From assembly GCF_014648895.1 (NCBI RefSeq), contig NZ_BMRZ01000005.1, positions 310,001-374,000 on the forward strand: a DNA stretch of 64,000 nucleotides. The letters run 5' to 3'. The stretch comes from Streptomyces tanashiensis (GTDB taxonomy: Bacteria; Actinomycetota; Actinomycetes; Streptomycetales; Streptomycetaceae). This document shows positions 8,058 to 16,869 of the stretch, piece after piece. The notes under the pieces are model-generated. The model searched no databases. It saw nothing but the letters and a program-made list of their open reading frames with translations, and was not told the origin of the DNA. Each line of letters opens with the position of its first letter. Position 1 is the first letter of the stretch. A program made the translations under genes and the position numbers.

Positions 8058-9392
8058 ATGACCGCCCTGAACGCCATGAACGAGACCACTCCCGTCTACG
8101 ACGTCGTCGGTGTCGGCTTCGGGCCCGCCAACCTCGCCCTCGCGATCGCCGTCGAGGAGTACAACGAGCAGGCCGCGCCCGGCGAGGAGCTGACGGCCGT
8201 CTTCCTGGAGAAGCAGCCGAACTTCGGATGGCACCGGGGCATGCTCCTGCCGGACGCCACCATGCAGGTCTCGTTCCTGAAGGACCTGGCCACGATGCGC
8301 AACCCGCTCAGCCGCTTCGGCTTCGTGCCGTACCTCCACGACCGGGGCAGGCTGGTCGACTTCATCAACCACAAGATGCTGTTCCCGACCCGCGAGGAGT
8401 TCCACGACTACCTCCAGTGGGCCGCCAACGGCGTGGACCACATGGTCCGTTACGGTCTTGAGGTCACCGCCATCCGTCCCGCGGGGACGTCGGGCCCCGT
8501 CGTCGAGGTCGACGTCGCCGCCGCCGGGGAGGGCGAGGCCGTCACCTACCGGGCGCGGAACCTCGTCATCGGCACCGGCCTCGTCCCCCGGCTCCCCGAC
8601 GGCGTCGCCTCCTCCGAACGCCTCTGGCACAGCAGCGAGTTCCTGCACCGGCTGGCCGCGCTGCCCACCGAGGAGCCGCGCCGCTTCGTCGTCGCCGGGG
8701 CCGGGCAGAGCGCCGCCGAGATCGCCGACCACCTCCACCGGGAGTACGAGGGGGCCGAGGTCGTCGCCGTCCACACCCGGTACGGCTACAGCCCCGCCGA
8801 CGACAGCCCGTACGCGAACCGGATCTTCGACCCGGAGGCCGTCGACCTCTACCACGCGGCCGAGCCGTCCGTCCGCAGCACGCTCATGGACTACCACCGC
8901 AACACCAACTACGGCGTCGTCGACATGGACCTCATCGAGGAGCTCTACCGCCGCTCGTACCAGGAGAAGGTCCGCGGCGAGCAGCGGCTGCGCATCCTCG
9001 GCGTCACCCGGCTCACCGAGGTCGAGGAGGGCCCCGACGGCGTCCGCGTCCAGGTGAGGAACCTCGCCACCGGCGAGACGGAGACGATGGAGGCGGACGC
9101 CGTCGTCTACGCCACGGGTTACTCCGAGCCCGACCCGGCAAGGCTGCTCGGCGCGCTCGACGCCGCCTGCGCGCGCGACGAGGACGGCCGGCTGCGGGTC
9201 CGCCGCGACTACCGGGTGGAGACCGCGCCCGAGGTGGAGGCCGGGATCTATCTGATGGGCGGCACCGAGCACTCCCACGGCATCACGGCCAACCTGCTGT
9301 CGATGGCCGCCGTCCGGGCCGGCGAGATCTGCGACTCCCTGGTGGCGCACCGCCGTTCCGACAGGCGGGCGCCGGTGGCGGTGACGGGCTGA
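8058..9392 (+). CDS. L-lysine/L-ornithine N-monooxygenase (FAD, NADPH)
   Basis: A 444-residue N-hydroxylating monooxygenase with a ribosome-binding site GGAAAGG before the ATG. It has the FAD-binding GVGFGPANL near residues 15-23, the NADPH-binding GAGQSAAEIA in the middle, and the ATGY motif near the C-terminal third, all characteristic of IucD/PvdA/SidA-type enzymes. These enzymes usually serve hydroxamate siderophores, but no siderophore synthetase lies nearby. With the cupin, MetRS-like and DAO genes it best fits the Spb38-type step giving N6-hydroxylysine for N-N bond formation. Lysine versus ornithine cannot be decided by eye. Confidence 0.9.
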   Translation: MTALNAMNETTPVYDVVGVGFGPANLALAIAVEEYNEQAAPGEELTAVFLEKQPNFGWHRGMLLPDATMQVSFLKDLATMRNPLSRFGFVPYLHDRGRLVDFINHKMLFPTREEFHDYLQWAANGVDHMVRYGLEVTAIRPAGTSGPVVEVDVAAAGEGEAVTYRARNLVIGTGLVPRLPDGVASSERLWHSSEFLHRLAALPTEEPRRFVVAGAGQSAAEIADHLHREYEGAEVVAVHTRYGYSPADDSPYANRIFDPEAVDLYHAAEPSVRSTLMDYHRNTNYGVVDMDLIEELYRRSYQEKVRGEQRLRILGVTRLTEVEEGPDGVRVQVRNLATGETETMEADAVVYATGYSEPDPARLLGALDAACARDEDGRLRVRRDYRVETAPEVEAGIYLMGGTEHSHGITANLLSMAAVRAGEICDSLVAHRRSDRRAPVAVTG

Positions 9393-9448
9393 TCCCCCGT
9401 ACAACACCTACACCCGCACCCGAACGAGAGCCTGGACGAGAGGGCACC

Positions 9449-10243
9449 ATGAGCACCACCACGGAGACCGGCGACGAGCCGGCCGTCACGGAGTCCGCCG
9501 TCACCGAGCCGGTCGTCCCGGAGTCCGCCGACACGGAGCCGGGCGCGCCGGCCGTGCCGGCCGACGCCGGTCTCGCCGTCACCGAGCGGACCCGGCTGCG
9601 CCGGATGCGTCACAAGGGCAGCCATCGGCGGGCCGACCTGGACGCCGTGCTCGCGGCGGGCTTCCTCTGCCACCTCGGCGTCACCGTCGACGGCACGACG
9701 ATGGTGGTGCCCACCGCGTACGGAGTGGACGGCGACCGGCTCTACCTCCACGGTTCGGTCGCCAGCCGCAGCCTGGTCCAGGCCCCGGACACCACCGTCT
9801 GTGTCACGGTGACGCACGTCGACGGCCTCGTCCTCGCGCGTTCCGTCTTCGAGCACGGGGTCAACTACCGCTGCGCGATGATCTACGGCGTTCCCGAGCC
9901 GGTCACGGACCCGGAGGAGAAGTTGCGCGGTCTGCGGGCCCTGACCGAGCAGAGCTCCCCGGGACAGTGGGAGTACGCGCGGCAGCCGAGCCGCAAGGAG
10001 CTGGCCGCGACCGCGCTGCTCGCGCTCGACCTGACCGAGGCGTCCGTGAAGACCGCCGACGGCCCGCCGGACGACGGCGACTCCGAGGACGCGGCGCTCG
10101 GCCTGTGGGCGGGGGTCCTGCCGGTGGTGACCACCTTCGGGGCACCGGTCACGGACCCGGTCCTCCCCGCGGACTTCGCCCCGCCGGCCCACGTCGCCGC
10201 GCGTGCGGGCCGGGGGGTGCACGAAGCCCTTCCCGGTCGGTGA
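9449..10243 (+). CDS. Pyridoxamine 5'-phosphate oxidase-family flavin-binding protein
   Basis: A 264-residue protein whose first 45 or so residues are a low-complexity Thr/Glu/Ala tail, followed by a split-barrel flavin-binding domain (from about RTRLRRMRHKGSHRR onward) related to the FlaRed/nitroimidazole-reductase branch of the PNPOx family. It is the last gene before a strong terminator and probably the end of the hydrazine-type operon. It could redox-tailor the hydrazine product, for example to a hydrazone or azo form; that is inference. A ribosome-binding site (GAGAGGG) precedes the ATG. Confidence 0.75.
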   Translation: MSTTTETGDEPAVTESAVTEPVVPESADTEPGAPAVPADAGLAVTERTRLRRMRHKGSHRRADLDAVLAAGFLCHLGVTVDGTTMVVPTAYGVDGDRLYLHGSVASRSLVQAPDTTVCVTVTHVDGLVLARSVFEHGVNYRCAMIYGVPEPVTDPEEKLRGLRALTEQSSPGQWEYARQPSRKELAATALLALDLTEASVKTADGPPDDGDSEDAALGLWAGVLPVVTTFGAPVTDPVLPADFAPPAHVAARAGRGVHEALPGR

Positions 10244-10312
10244 GTCGGTGACCCCGAGGGCCGGGGCGGGTGATCCCCAGGCCCCCAGGGGTACCCGTCC
10301 GCCCGCCGGACC

Positions 10313-10338
10313 GAGCCCAGCCGTCAGCGGCTGGGCTC
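10313..10338. terminator. Hairpin terminator between convergent genes
   Basis: A perfect 11-bp inverted repeat (GAGCCCAGCCG and its complement) with a TCAG tetraloop lies between the end of the PNPOx-like gene and the end of the convergent DUF6479 gene. It lacks a long T tract, as is common in Streptomyces. Confidence 0.8.
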
Positions 10339-10363
10339 CGCTGTGTCCGCCCCGACGGAGGGA

Positions 10364-10744
10364 TCAGTCGCCGTGCCCGGTGCCTCCGCTGCCGAAGCCT
10401 CCGCTGGAGATGCCGCCCCATTTGCGCTTCTCCTCGGTCGGCGGGTCGGGTGAGGTCTCCCCGGCGTTCTTGAGCTGGTAGGGCATGAGCCGGTGCTCGC
10501 CGTCGTTCTGCGGCATCTCGGCCGGCCTGCGGTATTCGGACGTCTCGCCGGGCAGTGCTCCGGTGTCGGGCCGGTGCGGCTGATCCTCCGGCTTGGGTGT
10601 GTCGGACTCGCGGTCGCTGAGCCGGAAGCCCAGCCAGACGGCGCCGATGAGGACGCCGACGATGACGAGCCCGCCGATGACCTGGGCCAGACCTGACTGC
10701 CAAACCCCAGCGGCCAGGTTCTCTGCTGCGCTGAGAGTGTTCAT
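10364..10744 (-). CDS. DUF6479-type single-pass membrane protein
   Basis: A 126-residue protein with one transmembrane segment near residues 20-42 (from GLAQVIGG to VWLGFRL), then a charged Pro/Glu-rich stretch and a Gly/Ser-rich tail ending GSGGTGHGD. It resembles the small DUF6479 proteins common in Streptomyces, whose function is unknown. It is divergent from the sigma factor gene and convergent with the hydrazine operon. Confidence 0.75.
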   Translation of the reverse strand: MNTLSAAENLAAGVWQSGLAQVIGGLVIVGVLIGAVWLGFRLSDRESDTPKPEDQPHRPDTGALPGETSEYRRPAEMPQNDGEHRLMPYQLKNAGETSPDPPTEEKRKWGGISSGGFGSGGTGHGD

Positions 10745-10896
10745 ACCTTCAGGATTACCCGATTCCGCTTATTCGGATACGTCGAGCGGGAATCCTCTCC
10801 GATTCCCGCGAATCCGTCTGAAACATTTCCGCGGCCCCATCGCGTCAATGAGGTGTACGGCGACCACGCCACGTGACCGCGAGGGAAAGGAGGGGC

Positions 10897-11406
10897 ATGA
10901 AAAGGTCCCGCGCGGACGAGTTCCTGGAGTTCGCCTCCGCACGCACCGGGCATCTGTTCCGCTCCGCGTGCCTGCTGACCAGTGGCGACACGCATCTCGC
11001 CGAGGACCTCACCCAGGAGACGCTCGGCCGGATGTACGCCCTCTGGGGCCGCATGGCGCGCATCGGGAACCCCGCCGCGTACGCCCAGACCGTGCTCGTC
11101 CGCACCTTCCTCAGCCACCAGCGGCGCCGGTCGGCCACCGAGCGCCCCCTCGGCGAGCTGCCCGACCGCGCACCGGAGCACGGCGAGGACCCCGCCCTGC
11201 GGATCGCGCTCCTCGACGCGCTGGCCGGCCTCGCGCCGAAGGACCGGGCGGTCGTCGTGCTGCGGTACTGGGAGGACCGCAGCATCGAGGAGACCGCCGA
11301 CGCCCTGCACGTCAGCTCCGCCGCGGTGCGCACCCGCTCGGTGCGGGCGCTCGCGAAGCTGCGGGAACGACTCGGCGGCAGCGTCGCCGCATTCGCCACC
11401 CGCTGA
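10897..11406 (+). CDS. SigE-family ECF RNA polymerase sigma factor
   Basis: A 169-residue sigma factor with region 2 (LTSGDTHLAEDLTQETL and following) and a region 4 helix-turn-helix (SIEETADALHVSSAAVRTRS) and no other domain. The start at 10897 is chosen over an upstream GTG because AAAGGAGG lies just before it. The membrane-anchored protein 42 bases downstream is the likely partner that senses the signal, as in other SigE-type pairs. Confidence 0.88.
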   Translation: MKRSRADEFLEFASARTGHLFRSACLLTSGDTHLAEDLTQETLGRMYALWGRMARIGNPAAYAQTVLVRTFLSHQRRRSATERPLGELPDRAPEHGEDPALRIALLDALAGLAPKDRAVVVLRYWEDRSIEETADALHVSSAAVRTRSVRALAKLRERLGGSVAAFATR

Positions 11407-11447
11407 CCACGCACTTTTCCTACGGACCCGGAGACGGTGATCTCGGC

Positions 11448-12740
11448 ATGCCCCAGAACGAAGGACCCCAGCACGACGCAGCCCCGCACGAGGGCTTCGA
11501 GGAGGAGCTCGGCGCGGTCCTCCGCAGCACCGGTGACGGCTTCTCCGTCGACGTCCGGAGCGAACTGGTCGCGGGCGGCCTCCGGCGCGGCCGGCGCCGC
11601 CTGGTGCGCCGCCGCCTCGCGGTGACCGGGGGCGTCCTCGCCCTCGCCGCCGTCGGCATCGGCGGCGTGTACGGCGGCTCGCTGCTCGGCCCCGCCGGGC
11701 AGGCGACGACCACGTCCGTGGCGGCGCCCCCGCAGACGGGTGCAGCCAACGGCACCGGATCGAAGCCGGAGTCCCTCCCGACGCTCCCGGTCAAGGACCT
11801 CGCCGCCGTCCTCAAGGCAAATGTCCCGGCCGGGCAGTGGCAGATCGACAACCTGGCCGGCCAGGGCCAAGCGGTCACCGGCGTCTACGACGACGGCAAG
11901 GGCAAGGCGGGCGTCACCGTCGGCCTCTACCGGGCGGGTACGACCGGCGAGGCCGGTGAGGACCAGGTCACCTGCCCCGACAAGGTGGTCGTCCCCTACG
12001 ACAGGTGCGTCAGCGAGCGGCTGCCGGGCGGTGACCGGTTCATGGTCCTCCAGGGGTACGAGTACCCCGACAAGCGCGTGGAGACCAAGGCTTGGCGGGC
12101 GGTTCTGCTCACCAAGGACGGCTTCCTCGTCGACGCGAGCGAGTACAACGCCGCCGCCGAGAAGGGCGCGTCGATCACCCGCGAGAACCCGCCCTTCAGC
12201 GCCTCCCAGCTGAAGAACCTCGTCACCGCCGAGGGGTGGCGCCCGCTGCTCAAGAAGCTGGGCGAGACTCCGAAGCCCGCCCCCGGCGACGTCCAGCTGC
12301 CCCCCGTGCCGAGCGCCGCCGCCGTCCAGGCCACCCTGCGCTCCCTGCTGCCCGAGGGGGTCACCGTGAAGTCCCACGGCGGGGGCGACGGCCACGGCTA
12401 CGTCGTCGTCGACGACGGCAAGGGCGAGAGCCTCGTCGGGGTCGACGTCCAGCCCTCCGCCGGGGAGGCCGTCGCCGAGCTCTTCACCCGCGACGGCGTC
12501 GTCACCCTGCCCGACGGCACCAAGGTCAGGTCCACCCAGCAGCCCGGCGAGAAGGGCGGTGCCGGTGTCGTCTGGTGGAGCGTCGACACCCTGACCCCGG
12601 AGGGCTTCCGGGTCGGCGTCTCCGCCTTCAACTCGGGCGCGCAGCACGAGGCCGCCACCCGCGCCGAGCCCGCGCTGACGATGGAGCAGCTGAAGGCGCT
12701 CGCGCTGAGCCCGAAGTGGCGGAAGCTGCCGCTGAAGTAG
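11448..12740 (+). CDS. Membrane-anchored protein with duplicated extracytoplasmic domain, likely sigma partner
   Basis: A 430-residue protein with an acidic then very basic cytoplasmic N-terminus (residues 1-57), one transmembrane helix (about 58-80) and a long extracytoplasmic part. That part contains two related halves, roughly residues 118-265 and 283-430. Each half begins with a short helix ending before a YDDGKGK / VDDGKGE strand and ends with a QLK...W(R)..LKK-like segment. The order sigma factor, then membrane protein suggests an anti-sigma or signal-input role, although no zinc-binding anti-sigma (ZAS) motif is visible. Confidence 0.75.
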   Translation: MPQNEGPQHDAAPHEGFEEELGAVLRSTGDGFSVDVRSELVAGGLRRGRRRLVRRRLAVTGGVLALAAVGIGGVYGGSLLGPAGQATTTSVAAPPQTGAANGTGSKPESLPTLPVKDLAAVLKANVPAGQWQIDNLAGQGQAVTGVYDDGKGKAGVTVGLYRAGTTGEAGEDQVTCPDKVVVPYDRCVSERLPGGDRFMVLQGYEYPDKRVETKAWRAVLLTKDGFLVDASEYNAAAEKGASITRENPPFSASQLKNLVTAEGWRPLLKKLGETPKPAPGDVQLPPVPSAAAVQATLRSLLPEGVTVKSHGGGDGHGYVVVDDGKGESLVGVDVQPSAGEAVAELFTRDGVVTLPDGTKVRSTQQPGEKGGAGVVWWSVDTLTPEGFRVGVSAFNSGAQHEAATRAEPALTMEQLKALALSPKWRKLPLK

Positions 12741-12755
12741 GCGGCGCACGAGACC

Positions 12756-12787
12756 GCCGGCGGTACGGGGAGCTCCGTACCGCCGGC
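12756..12787. terminator. Hairpin terminator between convergent genes
   Basis: A perfect 13-bp inverted repeat (GCCGGCGGTACGG and its complement) with a 6-base loop lies between the sigma-partner gene and the polymerase gene. Its right arm touches the polymerase stop codon, so it can serve both strands. Confidence 0.85.
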
Positions 12788-14478
12788 TACTTCGCGTCCG
12801 CGTACCGCTCGACCGTCGCCGTCGTGAACGGGAACCGGACCGGCGTCTCCCCGAACGCGATCCGCCCGGCCTCGTCCCCCGCCGCCCGGATCGCCTCCGT
12901 CACCGCCTCCGCCTCCTCGGCCGGACAGTGCACGATCACCTCGTCGTGCTGGAAGAACACCAGCTCGGCCCGCATCCCCGAGAGGGAGCGCCGCAGCGCC
13001 GCCAGCATCAGCAGCGCCCAGTCGGCGGCGCTGCCCTGCACGACGAAGTTACGGGTGAACCGGCCGCGCGCCCGCGCGTTCCCCGAGGCGTACCCGGGGA
13101 CGAACTCGCCGCTCTCCGGCTCCGGTTCGCCGGTCTCCTGCGGCAGTCCCGCCTCCTCGTCCTCGCCCGAGCCGACCGCCCGCGGGCTGGTCCGCCCCAG
13201 CCAGGTCCGTACGAGTCGGCCCTCCTCGCCCGCCTTCGCGGCATCGTCGACATAGGCCACCGCGCGCGGGAAGCGGCGCCGCAGCGCCGCCAGGTTCTTC
13301 AGGCCGTCGCCGCTGGTCTGCCCGTAGATCGCGCCGAGCAGCGCGAGCTTGGCGTGGTCGCGGTCGCCGGAGAAGGCCCGGTCCGACAGCCGGGTGTACA
13401 GGTCGTCGGGGTGGCCCGCGACCTCCATCAGGCCCGGGTCGCGGGAGATCGCGGCGAGGACGCGCGGCTCCATCTGGTCGGCGTCGGCCACCACGAGCCG
13501 CCAGCCCTCGTCGGCGACCACCGCCCGCCGGATCACCTTCGGGATCTGCAGGGCACCGCCGCCGTTGGTGGTCCAGCGCCCGCTGACCGTGCCGCCGGGC
13601 AGGTACTCCGGCCGGAAGCGGCCGTCCCGCACCCAGTCGGCCAGCCACGACCAGCCGTGCGCCGTCCAGATCCGGTACAGCTTCTTGTACGCGATGAGCG
13701 GCTCCACGGCCGGGTGGTCGATCTCCGCGAGCTCCCAGCGGCGCGTGGACCTGACCCGGATCCCGGCCTGCGCGAAGGCCTTCACCACATCGGCCGGCAG
13801 ATCCGGCCGGACCCGGCGGCCGAACGCCGCCGACACCTCGTCCGCGAGCTCCGCGAGGCGTCGCGGCTCGCCACCGCCCGCGTACCGCCCGCCGAGCAGC
13901 TCGTCGAGCAGTTCCCGGTGCACGTCCGCCCGCCACGGCAGCCCGGCCCGGTGCATCTCGGCGGCCACCAGCATCCCCGCCGACTCGGCGGCCGTGAGCA
14001 GCCGCATCCGGCCGGGGTGCTCCGCCCGGTCGTGCCGGCGCAGCTGCTCCGCGTAGACCGCGAGGAGCCCGTCGAACGGTACGGAGACGGTGGGCCGCGG
14101 CTCGAAGAGCGAGTCCTGCGAACCGGGCTCGGCGGCGCGCTGCGGCGGATCGGGCGGCACGGGCGCGTTCCGCAGGCGCGCCCAGGCGGCTGCCGCGGAC
14201 CGCGGCTCGCCGAGCCGCCCCTCATGGCCGAGGAGGAGCTGCTCGGCGTCCTCGATGTCGTAGCACCGCCCGACGCGGACGCCGGCGGCGAGGAGCCGGG
14301 GATAGACCTCGGCGGTCGACCGCCACACCCAGCGGGCCACCTCGGGACGCGCCCGCACGGCGGCCACCAGGTCCGGCTCGCGGCGCACGGGCCCGGCGGG
14401 CAGCCCGTCCGGACCGAGGGGCACGAGCAGCGCTCCGTCCCCTTCGCCCTCGGCGCCCAGCGCCCACCTCTCGCTCAC
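12787..14478 (-). CDS. DNA polymerase I-like protein with degenerate exonuclease domain
   Basis: A 563-residue family A polymerase. Motif A is DADQMEPR, motif B includes RDHAKLALLGAIYG, and motif C is FFQHDEVIVH with the catalytic HDE. The N-terminal 200 residues sit where Pol I has its 3'-5' exonuclease, but I see no intact DxE exonuclease motif, and there is no 5' nuclease domain. It matches the short proteins annotated in Streptomyces as bifunctional 3'-5' exonuclease/DNA polymerase rather than the essential PolA. The GTG at 14478 (reading VSERWALG) is preferred over a GTG at 14502 because the latter lies inside a palindrome and lacks a ribosome-binding site. Confidence 0.85.
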   Translation of the reverse strand: MSERWALGAEGEGDGALLVPLGPDGLPAGPVRREPDLVAAVRARPEVARWVWRSTAEVYPRLLAAGVRVGRCYDIEDAEQLLLGHEGRLGEPRSAAAAWARLRNAPVPPDPPQRAAEPGSQDSLFEPRPTVSVPFDGLLAVYAEQLRRHDRAEHPGRMRLLTAAESAGMLVAAEMHRAGLPWRADVHRELLDELLGGRYAGGGEPRRLAELADEVSAAFGRRVRPDLPADVVKAFAQAGIRVRSTRRWELAEIDHPAVEPLIAYKKLYRIWTAHGWSWLADWVRDGRFRPEYLPGGTVSGRWTTNGGGALQIPKVIRRAVVADEGWRLVVADADQMEPRVLAAISRDPGLMEVAGHPDDLYTRLSDRAFSGDRDHAKLALLGAIYGQTSGDGLKNLAALRRRFPRAVAYVDDAAKAGEEGRLVRTWLGRTSPRAVGSGEDEEAGLPQETGEPEPESGEFVPGYASGNARARGRFTRNFVVQGSAADWALLMLAALRRSLSGMRAELVFFQHDEVIVHCPAEEAEAVTEAIRAAGDEAGRIAFGETPVRFPFTTATVERYADAK

Positions 14479-14493
14479 GGGTGCGAGTCTGGC

Positions 14494-14516
14494 ACCCGGC
14501 ACTGACAGTGCCGGGT
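14494..14516. promoter_or_regulatory. Perfect palindrome between LuxR-type and polymerase genes
   Basis: ACCCGGCACTG, one central base, then its exact complement. It sits between the stop of the LuxR-type gene and the start of the polymerase gene on the same strand. It could be a terminator for the former or an operator for the latter; the short loop favours a protein-binding site. Confidence 0.5.
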
Positions 14517-14534
14517 CACGACATCACGCGCCCT

Positions 14535-15779
14535 TCACGCCGCCGCGTGGAAGAGGGCCGCCGCCTCGCCCCGGGAGCCGACCCCCAGCTTGTTCAGGAT
14601 GTTCGCGACGTGGAACTTCACCGTCGACTCGCTGATGTGCAGCTCCTCCGCGATCCGCCGGTTCCGGTGCCCGAGAGCCAGGTGCCGCAGCACCTCCACC
14701 TCCCGCTCGCCGAGTCCGGTGAGCGGGTGCGCGGCCTCGACCGGGGCCTCCGGGGTGGCGAGCGGGATGACGGCCGTGATCGTCGTGCCCCAGCCCGGGA
14801 CCGCGTCCATGTCGAGCCGCCCGCCGAGCACGTCGAGCCGGTCCCGGATCGTGCCGGCGCCCAGGTCGCAGGGGGCGAGCGCGCCCGCGCCGTCGTCGCG
14901 CACGGAGGCGCGCAGCTCGTGCTCGGTCAGCTGCCAGCCGACGTGGACCCGGTGCACGGACTCCTGCTCCAGGACGATGAGGAGCAGCGACCGGACGATG
15001 GCCCGCGCGCTGTGGGCGACGTCGGCCGCGAGCGAGCGCGCCGAGTCGGGCGCCCCCAGGTCGAGCCGGACCTTGCTGTGCCGCAGCATCGGCCGCAGTT
15101 CGCCGGCGAGCCGCTCGAAGGCGTCCTCCGCGGGCTCCTCCGCGAGCGCCCGGTCGCGCCGCTGTTCGGCGCGCATCTCGATCAGCGCAGACGCGGCCAG
15201 GTCGGTGGCGGTCGTCCGGGCCGTCGTGTCGTCGAGGGCCCGGCTGCGCAGCACCCCGAGGACGCCGGAGAGCGCCGCCGCGTGCGAGGCGGTGAGTTCG
15301 GCGATCACGCGTGCGCGTGTGTCGGCCGCCGCCCGCGAACGGGCCAGCGCGCCCGGCACGGCCTCCGTCGCGAAGCGTTCGAAGTGTCCGGTGACCAGGT
15401 CCCACAGGGCCTGCGCCGTGGTGAGCGCGGCGGCGTCGGCCGGGGCGGCGCCGTCCTCCCGCACGAGTACGAGGACCGCTCCGCGCCGGGTGGCGTGACT
15501 GGTGACGGCGACGACCTCGCGCTCCCGGCCGCCGATCGTCGCGCGCCCCTGCCAGGGCGCCCCGGGGACGCCGTCCGCGAGCAGCGGGGTCAGTTCGGCG
15601 GCGGTCATCAGCTCCGTGCCGCCGAGGGCCTTGAAGGGGGAGTGGGCGCAGTGCGTGGAGAGTTCGGCCGCGTCCACGTGCGGGACCAGGGGGGCGAGGG
15701 CGGCCGAGACCTGGGGGAGGATCTCCCCGAGCGGCTGCCGGATGATCTCGTACGCGGTGGTCAGCGTGAGCGCGTCCAT
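14535..15779 (-). CDS. LuxR-family transcriptional regulator with HATPase-like region
   Basis: A 414-residue protein ending in a clear LuxR/NarL helix-turn-helix (LGEREVEVLRHLALGHRNRR, then HISESTVKFHVANILNKL). The segment before it reads like a degenerate histidine-kinase ATPase fold (VRDDGAGAL, then GTIRDRLDVLGGRLDMD, then GTTITAVIPL). The N-terminal part is probably a GAF-like sensor. No receiver domain is present. It could therefore be a fused sensor-regulator; its target is unknown. It is divergent from the quinone-oxidoreductase-like gene. Confidence 0.82.
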   Translation of the reverse strand: MDALTLTTAYEIIRQPLGEILPQVSAALAPLVPHVDAAELSTHCAHSPFKALGGTELMTAAELTPLLADGVPGAPWQGRATIGGREREVVAVTSHATRRGAVLVLVREDGAAPADAAALTTAQALWDLVTGHFERFATEAVPGALARSRAAADTRARVIAELTASHAAALSGVLGVLRSRALDDTTARTTATDLAASALIEMRAEQRRDRALAEEPAEDAFERLAGELRPMLRHSKVRLDLGAPDSARSLAADVAHSARAIVRSLLLIVLEQESVHRVHVGWQLTEHELRASVRDDGAGALAPCDLGAGTIRDRLDVLGGRLDMDAVPGWGTTITAVIPLATPEAPVEAAHPLTGLGEREVEVLRHLALGHRNRRIAEELHISESTVKFHVANILNKLGVGSRGEAAALFHAAA

Positions 15780-15921
15780 GCGGCTCAGCCTAGTCAGCGG
15801 CGGCCAGGTGACGGCCCGTCTTTCGGCCAGGTGGGACTGGCCGTTGGAGGGGCGGGGGGAAGGGGGCCGGGGGCGCAGGCTTGGGGCATCGAAGATCGAA
15901 CGGGCGGCAGCGGAGGCTGAG

Positions 15922-16848
15922 ATGGAAGCGATCGTGTACGAGGAGTTCGGCGGCCCCGAGGTGCTGCGCCACGAGACGGGCGTCGCGAAGCCGGAGCCCG
16001 GCCCCGGCGAGGTCCGGGTCAAGGTGGCGGCGGTCGGCCTCAACCCGGTGGACTGGAAGCGGCGTTACGGCTGGGTCGAGGAGTTCTACCCGACCACCTT
16101 CCCCGCCGTCCCCGGCCTGGAGTTCGCCGGCACCGTCGACGCGCTCGGCGAGGGCGTCACCGACCTGGCCGTCGGCGACGAGGTCCTCGGCTGGACGAAG
16201 ACCGGCGCCTATGCCGAGTACGCCATCGCCGGCACCGTCGCCCCCAAGCCCGCCGGGCTCTCCTGGGAGGCCGCCGCAAGCCTCCCGGTGGCCGGCGAGA
16301 CCGCCCAGCGCGTCCTGGACCTGCTCCGGGTGCGGGCGGGCGAGACGCTCTTCCTGCACGGCGCGGCGGGCGTCGTCGGCTCGGTGGCCGTCCAGCTCGC
16401 GGTCGCGGCCGGGATCACCGTGATCGGCAGCGCCTCGGAGGCCAACCACGCGTACCTGCGTGAGCTCGGCGCCGTCCCCGTCACGTACGGCGACGGCCTG
16501 GCGGACCGGGTCCGCGCCGCCGCCCCGGAGGGCGTCGACGCCGTCTTCGACGCGGCCGGGCACGGCGTGCTGCCCGTCGCCGTCGAGCTGCTCGGCGGCG
16601 GCGACGCGGCGAAGGAGCGGATCGTGACGATCGCGGCGACGGACGCGGCGGAGCACGGCATCGTCTTCTCGGGCGTCACGGCGGAGCCGGACGCCGTACG
16701 GCGCGGGCTCACCGCCCAGGCCCGCCTGGCGGTGGAGGGCGCCCTCACGGTCCGCATCGCCGAGGCGCTGCCGCTCAAGGAGGCGGCCCGCGCGCAGGAG
16801 TCGAGCGAGTCGGGGCACGTACGGGGCAAGATCGTCCTGATCCCGTAG
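15922..16848 (+). CDS. Zinc-independent NADP-dependent oxidoreductase (quinone reductase-like MDR)
   Basis: A 308-residue medium-chain dehydrogenase/reductase. The N-terminal GroES-like fold contains VGLNPVDWKRR, and the Rossmann motif is HGAAGVVGSVAVQLA. The zinc ligands of classical alcohol dehydrogenases are missing, which places it in the quinone-oxidoreductase branch. The start has GGAGG a few bases upstream. The natural substrate is unknown; such enzymes commonly reduce enones or quinones. Confidence 0.85.
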   Translation: MEAIVYEEFGGPEVLRHETGVAKPEPGPGEVRVKVAAVGLNPVDWKRRYGWVEEFYPTTFPAVPGLEFAGTVDALGEGVTDLAVGDEVLGWTKTGAYAEYAIAGTVAPKPAGLSWEAAASLPVAGETAQRVLDLLRVRAGETLFLHGAAGVVGSVAVQLAVAAGITVIGSASEANHAYLRELGAVPVTYGDGLADRVRAAAPEGVDAVFDAAGHGVLPVAVELLGGGDAAKERIVTIAATDAAEHGIVFSGVTAEPDAVRRGLTAQARLAVEGALTVRIAEALPLKEAARAQESSESGHVRGKIVLIP

Positions 16849-16869
16849 TGCTGTGACGTGAGGAAGGCG

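Noticed and set aside
8058..9392. Hydroxamate siderophore cluster
   Set aside because: Only the N-hydroxylase would fit; there is no acyltransferase, NIS or NRPS synthetase or siderophore uptake gene in the surrounding 10 kb.
6534..9407. 957-residue minus-strand frame antisense to the permease and hydroxylase
   Set aside because: No domain; repetitive charged composition expected from the complement of GC3-biased coding sequence.
14479..14502. Upstream GTG start (14502) for the Pol I-like gene
   Set aside because: It lies inside a perfect palindrome, has no ribosome-binding site, and adds residues unlike family N-termini.
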